Origin: Actinotalea endophytica
GTDB taxonomy: Bacteria; Actinomycetota; Actinomycetes; Actinomycetales; Cellulomonadaceae
Reading direction: 5' to 3'
Assembly (NCBI RefSeq): GCF_025717005.1
Contig: NZ_JAOVZU010000005.1
Coordinates: 248,001 to 312,000, forward strand
Length of the DNA: 64,000 bases
Shown here: one piece after another, positions 36,017-44,291 of the stretch
Layout: each line of letters opens with the position of its first letter
How positions within the stretch are numbered: position 1 is the stretch's first letter
Position numbers and translations under genes: made by a program
The notes under the pieces: generated by a model
What the model saw: the letters and a program-made list of their open reading frames with translations, nothing else
The model's database searches: none
What the model was told of the DNA's origin: nothing

Positions 36017-37849
36017 GTGCCCACACCACTCCTGAACCACGACATCGCCGAGGACCGCGACCGGGCGAGACGACGCCGCGTCTACCGGTGGGCGGCGGCC
36101 GTGATCGCCGTCGAGGTGTGGTTCGTCCTGGCCCCCCTGCTCGGCCTCTCGCCGTGGCCTACGCTGCCCCGGCTCGACCCGATGCTCGTCGTCGTCGTCA
36201 TCTTCTTCGGCGGGATGCTGGCCCTCGCGGTCGGCACCCAGGTCCTCACCGGCCGGTCCCCGCACCTCACCTACCGACCCGAGCAGGTCGACGTCCGGCT
36301 CGACGACGTGATCGGCATCGACCCGATCCTCGAGGACGTCCGCCGGACGATCGACCTGTTCCAGGCGCACCGCAGGTTCGCGGACCAGATGGGTGGCACA
36401 CCGCGGCGCGGCGTGCTGTTCGAAGGCCTGCCGGGGACCGGCAAGACCATGACTGCGAAGGCGATGGCGGCCGAGGCCGGTGTGCCGTTCCTGTTCGTCT
36501 CGGCGACGTCGTTCCAGTCGATGTACTACGGAGCGACCGCGAAGAAGATCCGGGCGTACTTCCAGGCCCTGCGGGACACCGCGCGCAAGGAAGGCGGCGC
36601 GATCGGCTTCATCGAGGAGATCGACGCCATCGCGATGCGCCGTGGTGGCCTGCTCTCGCCCTCGGTCGCGACCTCGAGCGCGGACGGCGCCGCCCGCACC
36701 GTGGTCAACCAGGTGATCAGCGAGGGAACCGGAGGCGTCGTCAACGAGCTGTTGGTCCAGATGCAGTCCTTCGACCAGCCGACCCGGTCCCAGCGCCTGG
36801 CCAACCGGTTCATCGCCGCGGTGAACCTCCTCCTGCCGGGCGACCGCCAGATCCCGCAGCAGCGGCCGACCCGCGCCCCGATCCTGCTGATCGCCGCCAC
36901 GAACCGGGCCGACCACCTCGACCCCGCCCTGCTGCGGCCCGGACGGTTCGACCGGCGCCTCACGTTCCCCACCCCGGACGTGCACGGCCGGCGCGCGCTC
37001 GTCGACCACTTCCTCGCCAAGCGCGCCCACGACGCCGACCTCGACGAGCCACGTCTGCGCGAGCGCATCGCAGCGGCGACCAACGGCTGGACCCCGGTCA
37101 TGGTCGAGCACCTGCTCGACGAGGCGCTGGTGAACGCGGTCCGGCGCGGCGCGTCCGGGATGAGCTACGCGGACGTCGAACGCGCACGGCTCACCGAGAT
37201 GGTCGGCATCGGCGCTCCGGTCACCTACACCCGGCACGAGCAGGAGCTCATCGCGACCCACGAGGCCGGGCACACCGTCACCGCCTGGCTCGTCGCACCG
37301 AACCGCACGCTCGAGGTCGTGACCATCATCAAGCGAGGCGCCGCGCTCGGCCTGCTCGCACACTCGGACACCGACGAGATCTACACGCACACGTCGGCCG
37401 ACCTGCGCGCCCTGGTGCAGATCGCGATGGGCGGGATGGTCGCGGAGGAGCTCTTCTTCGGCGACACGACGACCGGTCCGGCCAGCGACCTCGCCGCGGC
37501 CACCCGGACCGCGGTGCAGATGGTGGGCGCGGCCGGCATGACGGGCTCGCTCGTGTCGTTCATGGCCGGCGGCAAGGACCTGGTCGAGGCGACCCTCGCG
37601 GATCCCGCGGCGCGCGCCCAGGTCGAACGGGTCCTCGAGGACGCCCGCAAGCACGTCGTCTGGCTCCTGTCCCGCAACCGGCACCTGGTCGAGGCCCTGC
37701 GGGACGCGCTGCTCGAGCACCACGAGCTGGTCGGCGACCAGATCACCGACGTGCTGCTCGGGGCCAGTGGCGCGCGCCGTCGCGTCGACGGCCGGACCGA
37801 CCTCGGGGCCGCAGCCCCGGTCGAGCCAGACGTGGCACGCCCCGCCTGA
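36017..37849 (+). CDS. FtsH-like AAA+ membrane metalloprotease, atypical
   Basis: A 610-residue protein starting with GTG after GGGGGA. Two helices (about 25-44 and 56-77) are joined by only about a dozen residues, so the usual extracytoplasmic domain of FtsH is missing. The AAA domain has Walker A GLPGTGKT (137-144), a pore segment with MYYG (169-172) instead of MFVG, Walker B FIEEID (198-203) with Glu where FtsH has Asp, and arginine fingers in LRPGRFDRR. Extra residues lie on both sides of NELLVQM (about 209-242 and 253-285). The M41 protease domain has HEAGH (415-419) and a likely third zinc ligand Asp491 in GPASDL. It should degrade membrane or cytosolic proteins; its neighbours suggest a dedicated client. 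Confidence 0.85.
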   Translation: MPTPLLNHDIAEDRDRARRRRVYRWAAAVIAVEVWFVLAPLLGLSPWPTLPRLDPMLVVVVIFFGGMLALAVGTQVLTGRSPHLTYRPEQVDVRLDDVIGIDPILEDVRRTIDLFQAHRRFADQMGGTPRRGVLFEGLPGTGKTMTAKAMAAEAGVPFLFVSATSFQSMYYGATAKKIRAYFQALRDTARKEGGAIGFIEEIDAIAMRRGGLLSPSVATSSADGAARTVVNQVISEGTGGVVNELLVQMQSFDQPTRSQRLANRFIAAVNLLLPGDRQIPQQRPTRAPILLIAATNRADHLDPALLRPGRFDRRLTFPTPDVHGRRALVDHFLAKRAHDADLDEPRLRERIAAATNGWTPVMVEHLLDEALVNAVRRGASGMSYADVERARLTEMVGIGAPVTYTRHEQELIATHEAGHTVTAWLVAPNRTLEVVTIIKRGAALGLLAHSDTDEIYTHTSADLRALVQIAMGGMVAEELFFGDTTTGPASDLAAATRTAVQMVGAAGMTGSLVSFMAGGKDLVEATLADPAARAQVERVLEDARKHVVWLLSRNRHLVEALRDALLEHHELVGDQITDVLLGASGARRRVDGRTDLGAAAPVEPDVARPA

Positions 37850-37870
37850 GCCGACGGCGCGCCGGGGCGT

Positions 37871-37887
37871 CTCCGCTCGGTGCGGAG
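37871..37887 (+). repeat. Small hairpin after the FtsH-like gene
   Basis: CTCCGC and GCGGAG with a 5-nt loop, 22 bases after the stop and just upstream of a stronger hairpin. Confidence 0.35.
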
Positions 37888-37919
37888 CGCCCGGTCGGCG
37901 CCGTCCGCCGTGTTTTCGC

Positions 37920-37951
37920 CCGCCCGGGCCGTCACAAGGCGGCCCGGGCGG
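37920..37951 (+). terminator. Terminator between the FtsH-like gene and the 734-aa gene
   Basis: A perfect 12-bp stem (CCGCCCGGGCCG and its complement) with an 8-nt loop, 71 bases after the protease gene. It implies that the large-protein genes may have a promoter of their own within 37952-38041. Confidence 0.65.
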
Positions 37952-38041
37952 CTCTCCTCTCCACTGCCAGGGTCCGACGACGTACCCGCCGCGGCCCGGT
38001 TCCGGAGGCGATCGCCCCCGGACCTTCGAGAGGGGGACGCG

Positions 38042-40246
38042 ATGCCCACCATCGAGACGTCACGCAGCCAGTTCCGCCGCCTGATCGCGGCCAACCCGAA
38101 CCACTTCGGCACCTTCAGCGGTGCCGCCACCGTGACCGACCTCCTCCCGGTCGTCGAGCCGAAGAGCTCCGACACCGGGTACGAGGAGATCGGTTGCGTC
38201 GCGTACAGCCCCGAGCGGTCCCGCCTCGAGGCCACCGTCGTGGTCAAGCGCTCCTTCGGCTACGGCGGTGACCCGTGTCAGGACGGCTCGGTCGAGTGGG
38301 TCAGGTTCTTCGTCGACACCGGCAGCGGCTGGGTCGACGCCGGAGCGTCCGCCGCCCGGGTCTTCGACGTCCCCGACGGGACCGACTGCGCGGACCGTCC
38401 CGACCACCCCTACGTCGCCGTCGTCGGGGTCGACTGGGCCCCGGCCCGCCGGGTGTGCTCGCTTCCGCAGCTGCCGCGCGTGCGGGCCATCCTGTCCTGG
38501 GAGCACGAGCCCACGCCCGGCGACCCCAACTACGTCCCGGTCTGGGGCGAGGTCGCCGAGGACCACGTGCAGGTCGCGCCGCGTCGCTGGCTGGTCGCCG
38601 GTGACCTGGTGGACGTGCTGGCCCCCGCCCTCACGATCGACCCCGAGAAGCTCGCCCAGATCGTCGCGGGGCTCGACCTGCCCGTCCCGATCCCCGAGCC
38701 GGACCCGGTCGGTCCGGTGGCACTGAACCCCCAGCCGCTTCCGCCGGTCGCGACGGTCCCGCCGATCGCACTCGACCGCCTCGCCAGGATGTACGCACCG
38801 GAGAAGGTCAAGGCGCTCGCCGCGCGCGCGACCGACCGCAAGGTCGCCAAGCTCGCCGCCGAGCCCGTACCGCCGCACCGGTTCGCCGCGAGCCTGGCCG
38901 CCGACGCCGTCGCGCTGCCGTTGCCGCAGACCGCGGCGGCCGCGACCGCGGTGTCGGCCGCCGCCCTCGGCATCGACCTCGGCGACCTCGTCGCCACGCT
39001 CTCGGAGGGCAAGGGCAACACGACCTACGAGGAGCTCGAGTGCCTCGGGCTCGACGACGCGGCCAAGCAGCTCGTCGCGACGTTCCGGGTCAAGCGACCG
39101 ACCGGGTTCTCCGGTCCGCCGTGCTCCGCGGGGTCCACCGAGTACGTCGCGTTCTGGGCGGACTTCGACGACGACTGCCGCTACCGGTACCTGGGCACGG
39201 TCAAGGTCTCCGCCCACGACTTCATCACGATGCCCGCGGGCGGGCTGTCCTATGCGGCGGTGCTCCCGGTCGACCTGGACGCCTACCGGCGCCTGTGCGA
39301 GGAGCCCGGTCTGCACCGCGTGCGCGCGGTCCTGTCCTGGAACTCCCCGCCGTCCACCACCGACCCCGACGCCGTCCCGCACTGGGGCAACCGGCTGGAC
39401 ACCCACGTGCACGTGCTCCCCGGCCACGGCTACGACGGCACGGCGCGGCTGACCATCGTCGGCGGCGTCGCGACCGACGAGATCGACCCGGTCACGGGCA
39501 TCACGCGCCCCGTGGCGCACATCGCCTACAACGGCGCGGTGCTCGACCCGCGCGGCTGCCCGTTCGCCGGCCGGGTCACGGCGCACGGACCCACCGACCC
39601 GGCGCTGGCCGGCAGCACCTACCGCCTGCTGCGTCGGGACCTCACCACCGCGGGGCCGGCGATCCCGGTCGCCGAACCGTTCTACGTCGTCGACTCGACC
39701 GGCCACGGGAGCTGGCTGACCCCGCCGGCGAACGGGTGGATGTCCTGGCCGGTCTGGTCGGGAAACACGCTCGGCACGCTCGGGTACATGACCCCCGGCG
39801 GCGACGACCGGTGGGAGGTCATGCTCGAGCTGCAGGGAGCGGGCGTGGTGGACACCCAGGTGTTCCAGCTGGACAACACGCTCAACGCCGCGTCCACGGA
39901 CCCCGCGAACGCCGCGCACCTCGCCGTCGACCCGGGTCAGCTCTCCGCCCAGGCGTGCGGGAAGTTCACCCAGGGCATGGCGATCCACGGGACGTTCGAC
40001 GCGACCGACGCGTGGTTCGCACAGTGGTGGTTCGAGCTCCTGCCGACGTCCCTGCCGGTCGGCGCCCTGACGCCGTCCGCGTCCGGGACGACCCCGGCGC
40101 CGGTCGGGTCCACCTGGACGCTCGACACGTCCGCGCTGACGCCGTGCGGCTACGTGCTGCGCCTGCGCTCGAGCGACCGCGCGGTGATCAGCTCGACGCA
40201 CACCGGCCGCTCCGTGGCGGTCGACGTGGGCTTCTGCATCGAGTGA
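38042..40246 (+). CDS. Unrecognised 734-aa protein with internal duplication
   Basis: I do not recognise the family. The ATG follows GAGAGGGGG. There is no signal peptide or membrane helix. Two related domains are visible, about residues 47-180 and 329-460. Each has a YEE start, a VKR strand, two spaced cysteines, a GS-E-(W/Y)V-F strand, then RVRA(I/V)LSW, DPxxVPxWG and HVxV. They are joined by a proline/alanine-rich linker containing LNPQPLPP (228-235) and a helical stretch (about 243-320). The C-terminal 270 residues look beta-rich with Trp-rich turns (MSWPVWSGN, FAQWWFELLP). It is the first of three large genes on this strand. Binding or structural roles are guesses. Confidence 0.8.
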   Translation: MPTIETSRSQFRRLIAANPNHFGTFSGAATVTDLLPVVEPKSSDTGYEEIGCVAYSPERSRLEATVVVKRSFGYGGDPCQDGSVEWVRFFVDTGSGWVDAGASAARVFDVPDGTDCADRPDHPYVAVVGVDWAPARRVCSLPQLPRVRAILSWEHEPTPGDPNYVPVWGEVAEDHVQVAPRRWLVAGDLVDVLAPALTIDPEKLAQIVAGLDLPVPIPEPDPVGPVALNPQPLPPVATVPPIALDRLARMYAPEKVKALAARATDRKVAKLAAEPVPPHRFAASLAADAVALPLPQTAAAATAVSAAALGIDLGDLVATLSEGKGNTTYEELECLGLDDAAKQLVATFRVKRPTGFSGPPCSAGSTEYVAFWADFDDDCRYRYLGTVKVSAHDFITMPAGGLSYAAVLPVDLDAYRRLCEEPGLHRVRAVLSWNSPPSTTDPDAVPHWGNRLDTHVHVLPGHGYDGTARLTIVGGVATDEIDPVTGITRPVAHIAYNGAVLDPRGCPFAGRVTAHGPTDPALAGSTYRLLRRDLTTAGPAIPVAEPFYVVDSTGHGSWLTPPANGWMSWPVWSGNTLGTLGYMTPGGDDRWEVMLELQGAGVVDTQVFQLDNTLNAASTDPANAAHLAVDPGQLSAQACGKFTQGMAIHGTFDATDAWFAQWWFELLPTSLPVGALTPSASGTTPAPVGSTWTLDTSALTPCGYVLRLRSSDRAVISSTHTGRSVAVDVGFCIE

Positions 40247-40253
40247 GCCGAAC

Positions 40254-40286
40254 CTGCCCGGCGGGCCCGAGGGGCTCGCCGGGCAG
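40254..40286 (+). terminator. Hairpin between the 734-aa and 1280-aa genes
   Basis: A perfect 10-bp stem (CTGCCCGGCG and its complement) with a 13-nt loop, starting eight bases after the stop. It may terminate or reduce transcription between the first and second large genes. Confidence 0.55.
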
Positions 40287-40384
40287 GGGGACCGGCAGGA
40301 CCCGGTCACGGGCTCGTCACGACCGACCCCATGACCCGGACAGAGCCCGGACAAACGCACCGAACGTCCTGGTGGCGGGGCCCG

Positions 40385-40401
40385 CGGGGGGGCCGCCCCC
40401 G
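40385..40401 (+). repeat. GC-rich hairpin in the leader of the 1280-aa gene
   Basis: CGGGGG and CCCCCG with a 5-nt loop lie in a G/C-only stretch about 40 bases before the ATG at 40439. They may restrain translation, as the ribosome site there is poor. Confidence 0.3.
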
Positions 40402-40438
40402 AGGGGCCCGAGCACCGCCCCCTCGGCGGGCCGCCGCC

Positions 40439-43400
40439 ATGTCCGAGAACGACACCACGTTCGGCCGGAGGGTCCGACGCTCGGTCGACCCCCGGCTCCT
40501 GACCGACGACCTCGTGCTCGGGCCGGTGCACCCCGGGACCGCGGTGCTCGCACCACGCCCCGTGACAGTGCTGCGCCCGCAGGACCTCCTGCACGTGCGC
40601 TTCCGCTTCGTGAACCTCGAGTGGGGCTCGGACCACGGCACGGTCGTGCTGCAGCGGCACGACCCGCAGCACCCGGCCGGCATCGTGATGGAGCTCCCCA
40701 GCCAGCACATCGTCGAGCAGGCCTTCCTGGAGACGTCGGTCGGACCCGCCCCCAGCTCGAAGCCCGCCGGGGGTGTCGAGCCGGAGCTGGGCTCCGAACC
40801 GGTCTTCCGGCCGGTGCCGGCCGTGATCTCCGACGGGAGCCGGGTCGCGGTCTCGGTGACCGACCAGCGCGTGCCGTACTCGCTCGACGGGCTGCTCACC
40901 GCGATCAGCACGCTGCCGCTCCGGGTGGCGCCGCACGCCCAGGACCACCCGGTCCGGGTGGCCGGGCTGGGGACCGTCGGCTCGCTGAGCGACCTGAGCC
41001 GCGCGACGCTCGACCTGCAGCATGCGCTGGCCTTGCGTGCGTCGGGCAGCGGGGGCTCCCCGGTCTCGCTCGCCGCCGTGGCCCGAGGTGTCCGGGCCGT
41101 GCGGACCGTCCGTGGCCGACTCGGCGTCGCGTCCGCCGCCGACGCGCTCGTGGACCTCGACGTGGCTCGCGAGCTCGGCGTCCGGGACGACCTGATCGGC
41201 CGCCTCACCGGCGTGGTCGCCGCACTCGCCCAGCACCCGACGCCGCGAGCACCCACCGACGCAGAGACCTCGCTCGAGATCCCGTGGCGCCTGCAGCTGT
41301 CCCCGTCGACCAAGAACGCCTTCGCGCACGCCTCCCAGCCCGTCGAGCACGACGGCCGGACCGAGCTGTGGCACTCCCGGCTCGGGGTGCGCGACTCGCA
41401 GGACGGGCAGGTCGTCGTCGACGAGGACGACGACCTGGGGCGCCGCGTCCGCGCGATCTGGACGCGCGACTTCGGGCGGGTCAGCGCCTTCACGCCGCAC
41501 CCGGTCCAGGCCGGCGACTTCCCGAACGCCGACGGGTCCGCCGACGAGCCGGCCCTCGGGCTGGACTTCCGCAAGTCCCTCAACGCGCGCGACCGCATGA
41601 TGATCGTGCACAGCTCGTCGAACTTCGGCCTCACGCTGAACGGCCACACCTGGAGCCCGTACCCGGTCCAGGTGGACAACCTGATGCTCTCCGCGCTGGG
41701 CGGCTGGCTCGACTCCGACCTCCAGGTGCCGACCAGGCCCGACGGGCCGATCTCCCTGGAGGAGTGGCAGCACCGCGCAACTCTGGGCCGCGACCACTAC
41801 GTCAAGGTGGTGTACGCGGGGACTCTCTTCCCGTTCGGGCACCGAGCGTCGCTGGTCAAGATCACCGAGCGCCGCTTCGCCGACGACGAGCCCGACGACC
41901 CGGCCTACCTGTACCAGCGGTTCTTCATCGTGGTCCGCCAGCCGACCCGGACGTACACCGACACCTCGGAGTACACCGACGCCCGGGACTACACCGGGCT
42001 CGGCAGCCGGACCGTGCGGCGTGACCTCGCCATGCCGCTCGGCAGCGTGCACCTGACCACCAGGGTCACCCCGCTCCTGGACAACCCCACGAACCTCGTC
42101 ACGACCGGAGGCCTGGTGTTCTTCCCGCACGCGGCCCTCGCCCCGGTGGACTTCGGGATCCTCGCGACCGACCGCGAGGGGAACGTCGCGGAGTGGAGCG
42201 GCCCGCTGCTGTTCGTGGAGAAGGACCACAACTCCCTCGACGGGCTCCCGGAGATCGTGAAGCTCTACTGGGAGGCCTCGGACTCGCTCCGGCGCCACCC
42301 GTTGCACGGCCAGGCGATCGCGTTCGCGCGGCGCGAGACCCCGGGGCACCCGACCCTGGACACCGAGCAGCGGACCTCCGCGCTGTACTTCGACGCCGCA
42401 GTCCCGCCGGGGCCCGGCCCCGAGGGCAAGGACGACGCCCAGTACTCGCCGATGCTGCGCGAGGCCCAGGTCGTCGTCCCGGCGATGAGTGCCCTCGCGG
42501 GAGCCGAGGCTCCGGTCACGGTCCGCTACCCGGCGCACTACGCGCAGCACGGTTTCGCGCAGAACCGCGCGCTGGTCTATCTCGAGGTCGAAGGTGCTCC
42601 TGCCCTGGACTTCTCCCAGCAGGCCGATCGCTCCGGCGGCCTGGTCACCCCGAGCCTGTCGGTCACCGGGCTGTCCGGCCGGACCGGTCCGATCGGTGGG
42701 TCGGTCGACGCCGCGATCGCCGGCACCACCAGCCCGGCGGACTTCTTCGGTGCGCTCGGCGCCAAGCTCTTCGGCCTGGTCAGCCTCGCGGACCTGCTCG
42801 ACGCGGTCGGTCTGCTCCCCGAGGAGTTCCCGGCGTTCCGCGGCGAGCAGACCAACACCGTGCTCGCCCTGCTCGACGACCTGCGGCGGCTCGCGGGCTA
42901 CGTGCAGGACCTGCCCACCAGGTTCGGCGGCGACCCGGATCCTGCGGTGCAGGCCGCGCTCGCCGCCCTGAACGGGGCCGCCACCCTGGTCGGCGACGTG
43001 CTGACCGCACTCACCTCGTTCGACCCCACGGACACCGCACAGCTCTCGGCCGACATGACCGCGCTGGCCGGACAGCTCGGCGGGCTGCGCGACGCGGCCT
43101 CGGCCGCCACGGCTCTGCCGAGTGCCGTCCGCAACGACCTGGTGGGCGTGCTCGGTCGGCTCGCCGAGCACCTGGGCGGCGCGCAGGCCGTGACCGGCGT
43201 GCTCTCGCTCGCGACCGACCTGATCAACGGCATCGCCCTGCCGTCGCAGGTGTCCGCGAGACTCGACTGGTCGCACGACCTGCCGGCCTGGCCCGCCGCC
43301 GCCCCCGTGTTCCAGCCGGTCACCGCCGCCGGTGCGGCCATCCCGCACGCGACCCTCGACCTCGTGGTCGAGCTCAAGCCGCCGACCGGGCCGACCGCGC

Positions 43401-44281
43401 AGCCGACCACGATGGTGACCTGCTCGATCACGCCGTTCCGGCTGCAGCTCGCCGGCCAGAGCTGGGTGATCGCCCTGCACGTCGAGAAGATCGAGTTCCT
43501 CGTGACGCCGGGCCACAAGCCGGACGTCAACGTGGTGCTCGGCTCGCAGGCCGTCGAGTTCGGCGGGCCGCTGACGTTCGTGGACACGCTCCGGAACGTG
43601 ATCCCGTTCGACGGTTTCTCCGACCCGCCCTACCTGGACGTCGACGCGAGCGGGATCAAGGCGGGCTTCGACCTCGACCTCCCACCGCTCACGGTCGGCG
43701 TGATGAGCCTCGCGAACGTCTCGCTCGGAGCCCAGATGCGGGTGCCGTTCATCGGCGACTCGCTGGACTTCAGGTTCAACTTCTGCACGCGCGAGAACCC
43801 GTTCCGACTGACGGTGTGGCTGTTCGGCGGCGGCGGCTTCTTCGCGGTCACGGTGACCCCGATGGAGGTCACGGTGCTCGAGGCGGCCTTCGAGTTCGGG
43901 GCTGCCGTGGCGTTGAACTTCGGCGTGGCGAGCGGCTCCATCGAGTGCATGGCCGGGATCTACTTCCGGATCGAGGACGACAACGGCCAGCTCACCGGGT
44001 ACTTCCGGCTGCGCGGCGAGGTCGACGTGCTCGGCCTGATCTCGGCGAGCATCGAGCTGTACCTCGAGCTGAGCTACGAGACCTCGACGGGGAAGGCCGT
44101 CGGCAGGGCGACGCTCACCATCGAGGTGGAGATCTGCTTCCTGTCCTTCTCGGTGCAGATCAGCTGCGAGAAGAAGTTCAAGGGGTCCAACGCCGACCCG
44201 ACGTTCGCCCAGGTCATGGGGCCGGCCACGGTCGGCTCCCCGCGGCCCTGGGACACCTACTGCGCCGCGTTCGCGGCCTGA
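40439..44281 (+). CDS. Unrecognised 1280-aa protein, helical middle and beta-rich C-terminus
   Basis: I cannot assign this protein. The ATG at 40439 opens the conserved-looking MSENDTTFGRRV; an in-frame ATG at 40331 adds a low-complexity Pro/Arg/Gly segment. There is no signal peptide or lipobox. The N-terminal 700 residues are mixed alpha/beta with repeated charged turns. About residues 770-935 are alanine/leucine-rich helices (LLDDLRRLAGYVQDL, ADMTALAGQLGGLRDA). From about 970 to the end the sequence alternates hydrophobic and polar residues in long strands (FEFGAAVALNFGVASG, ISASIELYLELSYE), ending in a cysteine-containing segment (EICFLSFSVQISCEKK). A long beta-sheet or groove-like surface is suggested. 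The next large gene begins 10 bases later, so the two are probably co-translated. Confidence 0.75.
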   Translation: MSENDTTFGRRVRRSVDPRLLTDDLVLGPVHPGTAVLAPRPVTVLRPQDLLHVRFRFVNLEWGSDHGTVVLQRHDPQHPAGIVMELPSQHIVEQAFLETSVGPAPSSKPAGGVEPELGSEPVFRPVPAVISDGSRVAVSVTDQRVPYSLDGLLTAISTLPLRVAPHAQDHPVRVAGLGTVGSLSDLSRATLDLQHALALRASGSGGSPVSLAAVARGVRAVRTVRGRLGVASAADALVDLDVARELGVRDDLIGRLTGVVAALAQHPTPRAPTDAETSLEIPWRLQLSPSTKNAFAHASQPVEHDGRTELWHSRLGVRDSQDGQVVVDEDDDLGRRVRAIWTRDFGRVSAFTPHPVQAGDFPNADGSADEPALGLDFRKSLNARDRMMIVHSSSNFGLTLNGHTWSPYPVQVDNLMLSALGGWLDSDLQVPTRPDGPISLEEWQHRATLGRDHYVKVVYAGTLFPFGHRASLVKITERRFADDEPDDPAYLYQRFFIVVRQPTRTYTDTSEYTDARDYTGLGSRTVRRDLAMPLGSVHLTTRVTPLLDNPTNLVTTGGLVFFPHAALAPVDFGILATDREGNVAEWSGPLLFVEKDHNSLDGLPEIVKLYWEASDSLRRHPLHGQAIAFARRETPGHPTLDTEQRTSALYFDAAVPPGPGPEGKDDAQYSPMLREAQVVVPAMSALAGAEAPVTVRYPAHYAQHGFAQNRALVYLEVEGAPALDFSQQADRSGGLVTPSLSVTGLSGRTGPIGGSVDAAIAGTTSPADFFGALGAKLFGLVSLADLLDAVGLLPEEFPAFRGEQTNTVLALLDDLRRLAGYVQDLPTRFGGDPDPAVQAALAALNGAATLVGDVLTALTSFDPTDTAQLSADMTALAGQLGGLRDAASAATALPSAVRNDLVGVLGRLAEHLGGAQAVTGVLSLATDLINGIALPSQVSARLDWSHDLPAWPAAAPVFQPVTAAGAAIPHATLDLVVELKPPTGPTAQPTTMVTCSITPFRLQLAGQSWVIALHVEKIEFLVTPGHKPDVNVVLGSQAVEFGGPLTFVDTLRNVIPFDGFSDPPYLDVDASGIKAGFDLDLPPLTVGVMSLANVSLGAQMRVPFIGDSLDFRFNFCTRENPFRLTVWLFGGGGFFAVTVTPMEVTVLEAAFEFGAAVALNFGVASGSIECMAGIYFRIEDDNGQLTGYFRLRGEVDVLGLISASIELYLELSYETSTGKAVGRATLTIEVEICFLSFSVQISCEKKFKGSNADPTFAQVMGPATVGSPRPWDTYCAAFAA

Positions 44282-44291
44282 AGGAGCAGTC

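Noticed and set aside
34400-37723. A 1107-codon minus-strand frame spanning the acyltransferase and protease genes
   Set aside because: It crosses an intergenic region and two real genes in other frames, and its composition is typical of antisense shadow in GC-rich DNA.
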